From assembly GCA_031263385.1 (NCBI GenBank), contig JAISFX010000094.1, forward strand, positions 1 through 6,290: 6,290 bases of DNA. The letters are read 5' to 3'. Positions 1 to 6,289 of this stretch are shown one piece after another. Numbering within the stretch: the first letter of the stretch is position 1; each line of letters starts with the position of its first letter. The notes under the pieces were generated by a model that made no database searches, was not told where the DNA came from, and was given only the letters and a program-made list of their open reading frames with translations. Both the position numbers and the translations under genes were made by a program. The stretch comes from Lactobacillus sp. (GTDB lineage Bacteria > Pseudomonadota > Alphaproteobacteria > RF32 > CAG-239).

Positions 1-67
1 GGGGGAGTATTTTGTGCTTTCCCCCGATATAGTTTAAAGGCGATTTGATGAAATTAGTGCTGGCCAT
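1..67 (-). CDS. D12-class DNA N6-adenine methyltransferase, N-terminal fragment (runs off the left edge)
   Basis: Only the first 22 codons are inside the window. They start at the ATG at 67-65 and stay open to the window edge. The visible protein contains FIKSPLNYIGGKHKILP, the recognisable N-terminus of the D12 (Dam, DpnII, FokI-type) adenine methyltransferase family. In that family the S-P-L-x-Y-x-G-G-K stretch forms the start of the AdoMet-binding site. Such enzymes transfer a methyl group from AdoMet to N6 of adenine in a specific DNA sequence. The start is supported by a GGAG Shine-Dalgarno five bases upstream. The previous gene's TAG ends one base before this ATG, so translation is probably coupled. 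From its position it is very likely the protecting methylase for the restriction enzyme encoded just upstream. Family assignment is firm for so short a stretch. Target sequence and full length cannot be seen. Confidence 0.85.
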   Translation of the reverse strand, partial: MASTNFIKSPLNYIGGKHKILP

Positions 68-68
68 G

Positions 69-1451
69 CTAACTCCAAAAATCCAATAAATTTTTTATTG
101 CCTGTTTAAATAACGCCGGCGCTTTAACGCCTAAAACGAGTGCACCTTCTTCATTCAATAAAAATCCGACCTTTATTTCCACAACTTTCTTTTCCTTACT
201 ACCATATAAAACAATAGTTCTGACTATTTCAAATTTAGGATAATATTTTTTGATGTAATTTTTTTCAATAAAACCATAGTTTTTCAACTCGGCAATACCC
301 GCTTTGCGGAACTGATATTTTTTACCTTCAACATTTATAACTTCGCTTCGGCCAAAGTCTATAAGAATAAGGTCGGGTATGTGTATAATCTTGCTCTTAT
401 CGCCGACTTTATATTTTGCTTTGTCAGCGTATTTGGCAAGCGGGATATGTTCACCTTTTGCCGTTATAAAATACCCTTTCTCACTGCCCGCGTGATTTTC
501 AAAAATAGAATATCCTTTAGTGAAACTCTCAACAACTATATGAATAAAAATAGTGCCGAGTTTTTCACCCTCAAGGTCATAACGCCAATAATCACTATTC
601 GGTGCGGCTTTAGGCAACTTTAAGCCTTTTAAGGAAAGATTTAATCTGTTTGCAATTAAAATAAATTTATTACTGCCTGTTAGATGTTTCTGTAGCAGAC
701 CATGTTTAGTGATGATTACATCTTTCTTCCAACCCAGCTTTCTCAACGTGGCAGAGATGAGACTTAACGCACCGATATTCGGATCGTGTGAGAGATTGTC
801 TGATTTTATGAGTCTGCCTGATACTTCTATGCCGGCAGAAGTTTGCGCTATCTCTATCGGAACATTGCCTTTAGGAGCGGCTCTCATAGACTTTTTAAAA
901 TCTATGAGTTCTTTAATTGACGAGAACGGAGTAAAAACCTTTCTGTCTAATTCTTTGCCTAAAATTTCAACACCCAGAGTTATAAGCATTCTCGTGCCAA
1001 AAATATTAGTTTGCGTGGGAGTTTCTTTTTGCTTTATTTGCAGATTATAAAGCATTATCATTTTTACTTCAGGATAATAGTAGTTAAGAAAAACGAATTT
1101 AGAACATCTTTGATAAACGCCGGTGTTTCTGCTCTCACTATCGTCTGTTTTGGTTTCTTCTATGGCATAAACAGGCTTATCTTTGACCGTCGGTTCTTTG
1201 TCTTGGAAAAACACAAGAAAATCCACAAAACTTGAATACCCGCTAACGGTTTTTATAAAAATTTTACCTACTTTGTTACATTTGAACCCAATTAATTCAT
1301 ACGTGAAAGAAAATTTAGAATCTTCCAATATCGGCAGGATACGAAGGTTATCAATAAAGGCACAATAACCCCTATCCGAGGCAAATTTATTTAAAATCTG
1401 CTGCAAAACCTCAATTTTAGGTCTCTCTTCCGTCAACATCCAAAGATTCAT
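69..1451 (-). CDS. Putative type II restriction endonuclease (two PD-(D/E)XK-like motifs)
   Basis: This 460-residue soluble protein has no signal peptide or membrane segment. I do not recognise a named enzyme, but several features fit a restriction endonuclease. Near the N-terminus S-F-V-D77 is followed by AIEETKTDD, giving D77...E99-T-K101, a PD-(D/E)XK-type metal site. ESRNTGVYQR follows directly and looks like a conserved block. A second candidate site lies near the C-terminus: IPD360 followed by VE375-G-K377. The middle (about 215-290) has the segment DPNIGALSLISATLRKLGW and a HGLLQKHL block, possibly the target-recognition part. The gene follows the PHP-ATPase gene by 17 bases and precedes a D12 adenine methyltransferase by one base, the expected place for a cognate nuclease. 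It would cut unmethylated incoming DNA in the cytoplasm. The start at 1451 is supported by a strong ribosome site. Nuclease role is likely; recognition sequence and subtype are unknown. Confidence 0.75.
   Translation of the reverse strand: MNLWMLTEERPKIEVLQQILNKFASDRGYCAFIDNLRILPILEDSKFSFTYELIGFKCNKVGKIFIKTVSGYSSFVDFLVFFQDKEPTVKDKPVYAIEETKTDDSESRNTGVYQRCSKFVFLNYYYPEVKMIMLYNLQIKQKETPTQTNIFGTRMLITLGVEILGKELDRKVFTPFSSIKELIDFKKSMRAAPKGNVPIEIAQTSAGIEVSGRLIKSDNLSHDPNIGALSLISATLRKLGWKKDVIITKHGLLQKHLTGSNKFILIANRLNLSLKGLKLPKAAPNSDYWRYDLEGEKLGTIFIHIVVESFTKGYSIFENHAGSEKGYFITAKGEHIPLAKYADKAKYKVGDKSKIIHIPDLILIDFGRSEVINVEGKKYQFRKAGIAELKNYGFIEKNYIKKYYPKFEIVRTIVLYGSKEKKVVEIKVGFLLNEEGALVLGVKAPALFKQAIKNLLDFWS
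73..76 (-). promoter_or_regulatory. Shine-Dalgarno GGAG for the methyltransferase
   Basis: GGAG on the minus strand lies five bases before the ATG at 67-65. It sits inside the last sense codons (TGG AGT) of the restriction gene, so ribosomes finishing that gene would be well placed to start the methyltransferase. This placement supports the chosen start. Confidence 0.7.
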
Positions 1452-1460
1452 ATCAAAATA

Positions 1461-1468
1461 CCTTTCCT
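1461..1468 (-). promoter_or_regulatory. Shine-Dalgarno AGGAAAGG for the restriction gene
   Basis: AGGAAAGG on the minus strand ends nine bases before the ATG at 1451-1449. It begins immediately after the TAG stop (1471-1469) of the upstream ATPase gene. This fixes the start of the endonuclease and suggests coupled translation from one transcript. Confidence 0.75.
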
Positions 1469-4261
1469 CTAAAAACCATATTTATCTTTCCTTAACCTAA
1501 AAGCTTTTTCTCCACCCTCCATTATAGAAGTTATTTCATCTTTAACGCCACTCTTATCTATGGCTCCCTCTATTTTTATCCCACCTCTAGTCTGATCAGA
1601 GGAATCTTTATAGTCACAACAAATTACCAATTCGGCATCGCCATTAACAACTAAATTAGCATTATGACTTGTAAAAATTAATTGTCTACATTTTTTTGCT
1701 TCCCAAATATTGTTTACAATATCTTCTATCGCCCTATTATCAATATCATCTTCAGGTTGGTCGATTATTAGTGGCCCGCCATTCTGATTTAGCAAGACGG
1801 TAAGTAATGCCGTGGCTTGTTGCCCAGCAGATGCATCAGAAAATGGAATTTCATCCCCCATCTGATTATTAGTTAAGTATTTGAATACTGGATTAAATTC
1901 TATTTCTGTAGTAGCAACATTTAAGCATTTTTCAGGAGTAAGAGATTCTATAAGTTTAGCTTTATTATTCTCAGTAAATTCACATCTCGTAAGAATAGGG
2001 GTAGTAAAGGAGTTTTCATTTGATAATTTTCTTACTTCTGCAAGAATTCTAATTTCCTCAAGCAAGAGGTTCCATGTATCCAATGGCTCATCCGCATTGT
2101 ACACCGTATCACATAGAGCTTGTATTTTTTCAGCCGTCGTTCTTGTCCCTTGAAAAAGACCAGAAATTAATACCTTTATCTGTTCCTTGTCTATATTTTT
2201 TAGAACTTCAACTTTAATTAGACCCTTGGATAGTGAAGAAAAATTCTGAGTTTGGTTGTTTAATAATAAGGCCTTCTTTTTATGAAGAACAAACCATTCT
2301 TTACGCAAATTTAAAAAATCAACATCAGAAACTCCTAAAGACTTCATCACGATATTTTTTTCATTCGCCAAATTAGATATTTCCTTGATACGCTCTTCAA
2401 TCCTACGAATTTCGTTAAGCTGTGACTGATTAGAAGAAGCTCTGCCCTTAGCCTCTTCATAAGTAACATTAAAATCATCATGAACCTTTATAATTTTAGC
2501 TATAGATTCATTAAAATCCTTTATGTTGTCCCCAATCAATAGTTGCCTAAGATGATTAACAGCAGTCTTAATTTCATCTATTTTTTTAGTTTTAGTTGAG
2601 AGGAGGCTATTAAAAAGATCTTTATTTTCTATATCAACATTACTCTCAATAGATTCTGGATAAGCACTTACAGTTAAAAATAACTCTTCAATCTTAACTG
2701 ATATATTGGATATTTCTAGTTCCACATTCTTTATTAAAATATTCTCATTATCAACTTTATATTTTTTTGCTATTATTTCTTGATCTATTTTTGAGAGTCC
2801 TACTAAGGATTTTCTTAAATTAGATATTTGCTCATTAAGAGAAATTGTTTCTAAATTAAACTGAGCTACTTCTTTTTCTAACTCTTTTCTTCGTATATAG
2901 TTATTGTATACGCCTTTAGTCTTATTGGCATTATCCGCAATCTGAAACCTTAAATTGTTAAGTTCACCCATAATTGGCATATGGATAAATCTTTTTAATT
3001 CTTCCGCTCTAACCCCTACGTTACTTAATTGCTTCTGACTGTACGCCTGTATTGGCAAAATTTGTCTTATGTCTTCTTCTTTTACAGATCTAAAATCATC
3101 ACTACCTATTTTCAAAAGAATTTCTTTACTTATAGAGTTCCTTTTTACTATATGCGTAATACCATTTAGAACAAACTGGACTCTGACCTCTCCTTGGGAG
3201 AAAACTAGTGTTTTTTCAATAAGCGATTGACTTCTTTTGCCAACATTATATTCGTCCTCTCCATACGAGGCCTGATCGCATAATCCCCATCTCAGATATT
3301 CTAATATTGTGGATTTCCCCGTACCTCTTCCTCCAATTAATGCGCTATATTGTTGATTAAATTCCACCGCAAAGGAACCCATAAACTTAGAATTAGTGAC
3401 ATCTATTCTGGAAATATAAATCTGAGGCAGACTCGGTTCTTCCTGACTGAGTCTTGACTCTTTGGCCAGACACGCTTGACGCAATGCCTCTGCTGTAGGC
3501 TCAGCCCATTTAACATAAGTTGAATGAGTACCCAATAATCCGAAATCGCGCTGTCTATTATCTGAGGTTTGAAATAAGGCGACACTTTTGTATCCCCAAT
3601 TCCTATCTGCTCCCTTTACAATATTTTGATTTCCCGTTCCATGCTGAGACACATTTCCGTCCAAATAACCACCAACACACGGCATTTTCCTATAATGCTC
3701 CGAGTTCCCTGCTCTAAATAAGGTATGATGCCCACCCTCACTTAGATTGGGTAACACTATAAATCGACCTCTTAAAAGATCTATAGTATTGAGTGTTTTG
3801 TAGAGATCATCGAATCCTGCGATATTTGTATTTGTAATAGGTATAGTCTGTGCAGTAGTAGATGCATCTGTTTGAGTTGGAGTTATTCCAAAAAGATGTA
3901 AAATCTGATTAAGATTATTTTGAGGATAGTCTGCATCTAGTATAAGTATTGCTTGGCAAGCCGGAGTGGAAAATGTCATTTCCAAACCTGGAAAAATAAT
4001 TATTCTCTTTTCTTTAGGTATAGAGATACCATTATCATCTAATTCATTCTCTGCTGCTTCTTTAATTATTGGATAGAAAGCAAAATCGTGATGGTCTGTA
4101 ATAGCCACAGCATTTAGGCCAATTTTTCGACATTGTTTTATAAATTCCGTAGCATAAATCTTGCGATTATCTTCTGTAACAGGCCTATCCCCATTCCAGT
4201 TAATATCTCGAGGAGTGTGAACTTGAAAATCGCATTTATGAAAATGAGCCCCTTTATCCAT
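1469..4261 (-). CDS. PHP-domain plus SMC-like AAA ATPase (TrlF-type)
   Basis: This 930-residue protein begins with a PHP metallo-hydrolase-like domain (about 7-270). Visible motifs are CDFQVHTP (D11, Q13, H15), TDHHD (D56-H57-H58), PGLE (E94) and SD234-N-R236. A split SMC/Rad50-type ATPase follows. It has Walker A IGGRGTGKST at 309-318 (K316), a charged helical middle (about 430-790, coiled coil likely near 455-490, no CxxC zinc hook seen) and the signature SDASAGQQ at 808-815. Walker B LIIDQPEDD is at 831-839, and the switch histidine is in FTSHN (H866). The layout matches what databases call the TrlF family of AAA-like ATPases, as I remember it. Likely role: an ATP-gated DNA or nucleic-acid sensor coupled to a PHP hydrolase. 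It is first in a unit with a restriction enzyme and methyltransferase, suggesting phage defence, which is inference. The canonical PHP first His and the late DxH His are replaced, so the metal site may be atypical. The start is supported by homologous-looking residues from about residue 4 and a modest AGG about ten bases upstream. Confidence 0.88.
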   Translation of the reverse strand: MDKGAHFHKCDFQVHTPRDINWNGDRPVTEDNRKIYATEFIKQCRKIGLNAVAITDHHDFAFYPIIKEAAENELDDNGISIPKEKRIIIFPGLEMTFSTPACQAILILDADYPQNNLNQILHLFGITPTQTDASTTAQTIPITNTNIAGFDDLYKTLNTIDLLRGRFIVLPNLSEGGHHTLFRAGNSEHYRKMPCVGGYLDGNVSQHGTGNQNIVKGADRNWGYKSVALFQTSDNRQRDFGLLGTHSTYVKWAEPTAEALRQACLAKESRLSQEEPSLPQIYISRIDVTNSKFMGSFAVEFNQQYSALIGGRGTGKSTILEYLRWGLCDQASYGEDEYNVGKRSQSLIEKTLVFSQGEVRVQFVLNGITHIVKRNSISKEILLKIGSDDFRSVKEEDIRQILPIQAYSQKQLSNVGVRAEELKRFIHMPIMGELNNLRFQIADNANKTKGVYNNYIRRKELEKEVAQFNLETISLNEQISNLRKSLVGLSKIDQEIIAKKYKVDNENILIKNVELEISNISVKIEELFLTVSAYPESIESNVDIENKDLFNSLLSTKTKKIDEIKTAVNHLRQLLIGDNIKDFNESIAKIIKVHDDFNVTYEEAKGRASSNQSQLNEIRRIEERIKEISNLANEKNIVMKSLGVSDVDFLNLRKEWFVLHKKKALLLNNQTQNFSSLSKGLIKVEVLKNIDKEQIKVLISGLFQGTRTTAEKIQALCDTVYNADEPLDTWNLLLEEIRILAEVRKLSNENSFTTPILTRCEFTENNKAKLIESLTPEKCLNVATTEIEFNPVFKYLTNNQMGDEIPFSDASAGQQATALLTVLLNQNGGPLIIDQPEDDIDNRAIEDIVNNIWEAKKCRQLIFTSHNANLVVNGDAELVICCDYKDSSDQTRGGIKIEGAIDKSGVKDEITSIMEGGEKAFRLRKDKYGF

Positions 4262-4309
4262 ATTAATAAACCTGCCCTATTTAAAATCCTTAAAAACAAA
4301 AGCTGTTAA

Positions 4310-4337
4310 TGTATAATTTCTATTATATAAGTTTTAA
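4310..4337 (-). promoter_or_regulatory. Possible promoter of the ATPase-restriction-methylase operon
   Basis: The 137-base gap upstream of the ATPase is very AT-rich. On the minus strand TTAAAA (4337-4332) and TATACA (4315-4310) are 16 bases apart, a plausible weak -35/-10 pair about 45 bases before the ATG. A perfect TATAAT also lies at 4327-4322 but has no good -35 partner. In DNA this AT-rich such matches are common by chance, so this is only a candidate. No operator-like palindrome or controller (C) gene is seen. Confidence 0.35.
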
Positions 4338-4375
4338 CAAAACAAAGAAATAGAAAATACCGATTAAAAGCATAT

Positions 4376-4398
4376 TTAAAAGTTCTATATTCTTTTAA
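4376..4398 (-). terminator. Weak AT-only hairpin after the metallophosphoesterase
   Basis: TTAAAAG (4376-4382) and CTTTTAA (4392-4398) are perfect reverse complements around a nine-base loop. They directly follow the stop codon at 4401-4399. The stem has only one G-C pair and no clean U-run follows, so it would be a poor terminator. A further TTAAAAG lies at 4364-4370. It may simply reflect base composition. Confidence 0.25.
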
Positions 4399-5016
4399 TC
4401 AAATATTAATTTCTACCATTCCCCTCACGTATTCGTAATTATCGTCAAGAATTGATACATTATAAACATCTGTTTTACCAATTTTCCAATGCCCAGCTAG
4501 GCCATGCCAATGGCTTCCAATAAATATTTTGGGCTGGCCTCTTTTTATCAGATCCAATGTTAGTTGGCTACCTTGTACCCCTGAAAACGCTGGTTCTTTT
4601 TTGGGACAGTTATGCATTACTAAAATATCAAGACCTTCAGGGATATGGTCATATATAGTCTTAAGTTCGTTGTCAGGAAGCATGAACACTCAGCCCGGCA
4701 GCCATTCTGAATATGAGCAACCGTATATTTTCAGGCCTTCTATTTCTACCAACTCATTTATGAGTAGTTTTATATCTTTGTCTGCCAATATTTTTCTTGT
4801 TTTATCTGGGAATCTGGCAAGTGGCATGTCATGATTGCCGGGGACTACGATTTTGTGCTTAGCGGGGTATTTGTTAAGCCAAGAAACAAATTTTTCAAAA
4901 TCTCCCAACTCACCGCGAGTACAGAAATCCCCAGCAACAATAAGAATATCCGCTTTGGGTAAATTTCTAATGCAATGTCTTTGCCAATGAATGTCGCTGC
5001 ACGCTGCTATTTTCAT
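4399..5016 (-). pseudogene. MPPED-like metallophosphoesterase interrupted by in-frame TGA
   Basis: The reading frame from the ATG at 5016 to the TGA at 4401-4399 would give about 205 residues, normal for this calcineurin-like phosphoesterase family. One in-frame TGA at 4692-4690 interrupts it. Before the stop: SDIH (D8, H10), AGDF (D30) and PGNHD (N61, H62), the first metal ligands. After it, in the same frame: DILVMHNCP and IGSHWHG, the remaining histidines. Relatives, as I recall the family, read roughly G-W-x-F-x-L-P here. This gene reads PG, stop, VFMLP, so the stop sits exactly where a Trp is expected, consistent with a TGG to TGA change. The intact enzyme would be a cytoplasmic metal-dependent phosphoesterase of unknown substrate. 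The start at 5016 is preferred over an in-frame ATG at 5064 because the family begins MKI..SD and a GGAGG lies upstream. Loss of function is likely. Readthrough or a sequencing error cannot be excluded. Confidence 0.8.
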
Positions 5017-5030
5017 AAGATTTTTTCTGT

Positions 5031-5035
5031 CCTCC
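5031..5035 (-). promoter_or_regulatory. Shine-Dalgarno GGAGG for the metallophosphoesterase
   Basis: GGAGG on the minus strand lies 14 bases before the ATG at 5016-5014. This is longer than the usual spacing but is the only good ribosome site in the leader. It favours the start giving MKIAACSDIH over the upstream ATG at 5064. Confidence 0.45.
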
Positions 5036-5062
5036 ACAATTATCATGATACAACAATTAAAC

Positions 5063-5077
5063 ATGGGGCAGGCCCAT
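5063..5077 (-). terminator. Possible terminator after the adhesin remnant
   Basis: On the minus strand ATGGG, loop CCTGC, CCCAT forms a short GC-rich hairpin. It lies 22 bases after the adhesin stop and is followed by GTTTAATTGTTG, a loose T-rich run. It could be a weak intrinsic terminator separating the adhesin from the phosphoesterase. The stem is only five pairs. Confidence 0.35.
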
Positions 5078-5099
5078 AACCCGCTCCCTGTTCACCATT

Positions 5100-5730
5100 C
5101 TACCATCCGAATGTTATCCCTGCCCTTCCTGCATAATTATCATGGGCGTAGGAACTGGCTGCGTTTAGGAGGATATTATCACTCAAATAGTGAAATGCTC
5201 CGGCAACACGCCGACTTCGCCTTTGTAAGTACCAGTACCTACGACAATCTGCGTGTTGCCAGCTGCGCGGGAGTTGGGGACTATTGCCGACATCACCGCT
5301 ACGCCCGCAATTGCGGAGCGAGTTTCAGTAGTCAGGCTGTCCACTCTGTCATCCAATCTCGCAAAATCACTCGTCTCGCCTGTAGCTGCGGCAGACAATG
5401 CATTTATTGCCGTGGCATGAGTTTCGATGGTGGCTTGTTGAGCGTCATGATTAGCCTGGTGAGTGCTGTCAACGGCGGCAATGTCTGCGGCCTGAGCATC
5501 GTGGTTGCTTTGCTGAGTTGTCTCCATGGCAGAAATGGCGTTTGCATTAGCTTCAATATCGTTCCAATAGTACCGCCGCTGCCAAGCAAGCCACCAGTAC
5601 CCAATGTGCTGGTGGCGGGATCTCCGCCTACACCCCAGACAGTTTCATTTAACTGGTTGACTTTGTTGTTTGTGTTGCCGAGTTCAGTATTAAAGTGGCT
5701 GTTGGTATTCTGTAAGAGGATCAGTCCCAA
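5100..5730 (-). pseudogene. YadA-like trimeric autotransporter adhesin, C-terminal remnant with two frameshifts
   Basis: Three consecutive minus-strand frame segments make one YadA-type C-terminus. Segment one (about 5730-5563) is Asn/Gly-rich stalk with NNKVNQLNETVWGVGGDP. Segment two (about 5563-5207) is a coiled-coil stalk with ARLDDRVDSLTTETRSAIAG, then AGNTQIVVGTGTYKGE, the start of the membrane beta-barrel. Segment three (about 5204-5103) contains AFHYLSDN and ends YAGRAGITFGW then TAG, the typical aromatic end of an outer-membrane strand. GGA at 5565-5563 and AAC at 5563-5561 overlap by one base, and only two bases lie between GTG (5209-5207) and GCC (5204-5202). One missing base at each point explains both shifts. 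The intact protein would be a trimeric outer-membrane adhesin exported by its own anchor. The head, signal peptide and start are absent, and an in-frame TGA lies at 5733-5731. It is clearly GC-richer than its neighbours. Family is confident; whether the shifts are biological or sequencing errors is not known. Confidence 0.82.
5405..5512 (-). repeat. Two-copy 18-residue repeat in the adhesin stalk
   Basis: Two adjacent 54-base units encode QSNHDAQAADIAAVDSTH and QANHDAQQATIETHATAI. The shared core is Q-x-N-H-D-A-Q. The DNA has diverged at synonymous sites, so this is an old internal duplication of coiled-coil stalk rather than a recent tandem repeat. Confidence 0.5.
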
Positions 5731-5932
5731 TCAGATGTGTCTAATAACGAGCTGTTCTTGGAGTGAATTCGTGCCCTTGATTTCTCAAAAGCTTACCTTA
5801 TTCTTCATAAGGTCCCAAAAACAGAATCAAATTGTACAGGGTAGCAAGCCCCGCATTACCTGCAATTTCTCCATTTATACGACAAATTTATTATACATTT
5901 TTATAAAAGGGTAGTTATTGTTCAGATTGTTT
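5731..5932. other. Intergenic or degraded stretch upstream of the adhesin remnant
   Basis: No supported gene was found here on either strand. Minus-strand frames are broken by stops and show no adhesin-like sequence that I can recognise, so the N-terminal part of the adhesin is missing. A TATAAT on the minus strand at 5895-5890 has no convincing -35 partner. One perfect small palindrome lies inside. Confidence 0.5.
5795..5813. repeat. Perfect 7-bp inverted repeat with 5-base spacer
   Basis: ACCTTAT (5795-5801) and ATAAGGT (5807-5813) are exact reverse complements around TCTTC. No T-run follows on either strand in the terminator sense. It could be a protein-binding site, a trace of a mobile element, or chance. 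Confidence 0.4.
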
Positions 5933-6289
5933 CTATTGTGACATAGCCCACCAAGCATACATCTCACAAAGATGCAATAGGATTTCCTCTCGAGACATTT
6001 TCTTTATTTGCTCTATTTGAGGATACTGTACCGAAAACTCAAGTAAATTTTCCGTAGGGGTGTTCTTATATACGTCATAAAACCATTCAAAAAAACCAAT
6101 AGCATCTTTTATTTCTCTTTGGACTTTCGTCTTGACACCAAAAAAAGTTTCAGGATGTCTATTGTAAGCCGCAAGTTCTAAGTCCGAGAGGGGGACTTGT
6201 GCAATCCATCTTTTCCCTGATATATTATAAATGCAGGTTGCCTTTTTATCGGATAGGTTAACTATGGCGTCCTCCAGGATACCGATACT
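5933..6289 (-). CDS. Unrecognised protein, C-terminal 118 residues (runs off the right edge)
   Basis: An open minus-strand frame enters from the right edge and ends at TAG 5935-5933. It has no start codon in this window that looks like a true beginning, so it is the end of a longer gene. The visible protein is soluble and rich in aromatic and charged residues, with no membrane segment. Distinct stretches are GKRWIAQVPLSDLELAAYNR, HPETFFGVKTKVQREIKDA, IGFFEWFYDVYKN and MSREEILLHLCEMYAWW near the end. Codon use is AT-rich like the defence operon and unlike the GC-richer adhesin remnant beside it. The uninterrupted frame and protein-like composition support real coding. I do not recognise the family and give no function. 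Confidence 0.7.
   Translation of the reverse strand, partial: SIGILEDAIVNLSDKKATCIYNISGKRWIAQVPLSDLELAAYNRHPETFFGVKTKVQREIKDAIGFFEWFYDVYKNTPTENLLEFSVQYPQIEQIKKMSREEILLHLCEMYAWWAMSQ

Noticed and set aside
381..1368. Several plus-strand open frames of 61-113 codons opposite the restriction gene
   Set aside because: All are antisense to a long minus-strand gene with a strong ribosome site and nuclease motifs. None shows a convincing ribosome site or domain.
1881..3717. Small open frames on both strands inside the ATPase gene
   Set aside because: They overlap a 930-codon gene with clear PHP, Walker A, signature and Walker B motifs, so they are shadows.
4399..4689. The downstream half of the phosphoesterase as a separate gene starting at GTG 4689 or ATG 4683
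   Set aside because: It is in the same frame as the upstream half, directly follows the TGA, and lacks the first metal ligands. It is better read as the second part of one broken gene.
4690..4692. TGA read as Trp or selenocysteine as the normal code
   Set aside because: The long neighbouring genes use TGG for Trp without internal TGA, and the same gene ends in TGA. No selenocysteine-type stem-loop was evident after the stop, and Trp, not Cys, is expected there.
5014..5064. Start of the phosphoesterase at the in-frame ATG 5064
   Set aside because: It would add 16 residues without family resemblance and overlap the adhesin's possible terminator. The ATG at 5016 gives the usual MKI..SDIH start.
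4991..5914. A 307-codon open frame on the plus strand
   Set aside because: It lies antisense to the YadA-like remnant and the phosphoesterase start, both of which have recognisable protein motifs. Its translation is rich in Cys, Ser, His and Arg with no domain-like pattern, and it is explained by the GC-rich antisense of the adhesin.
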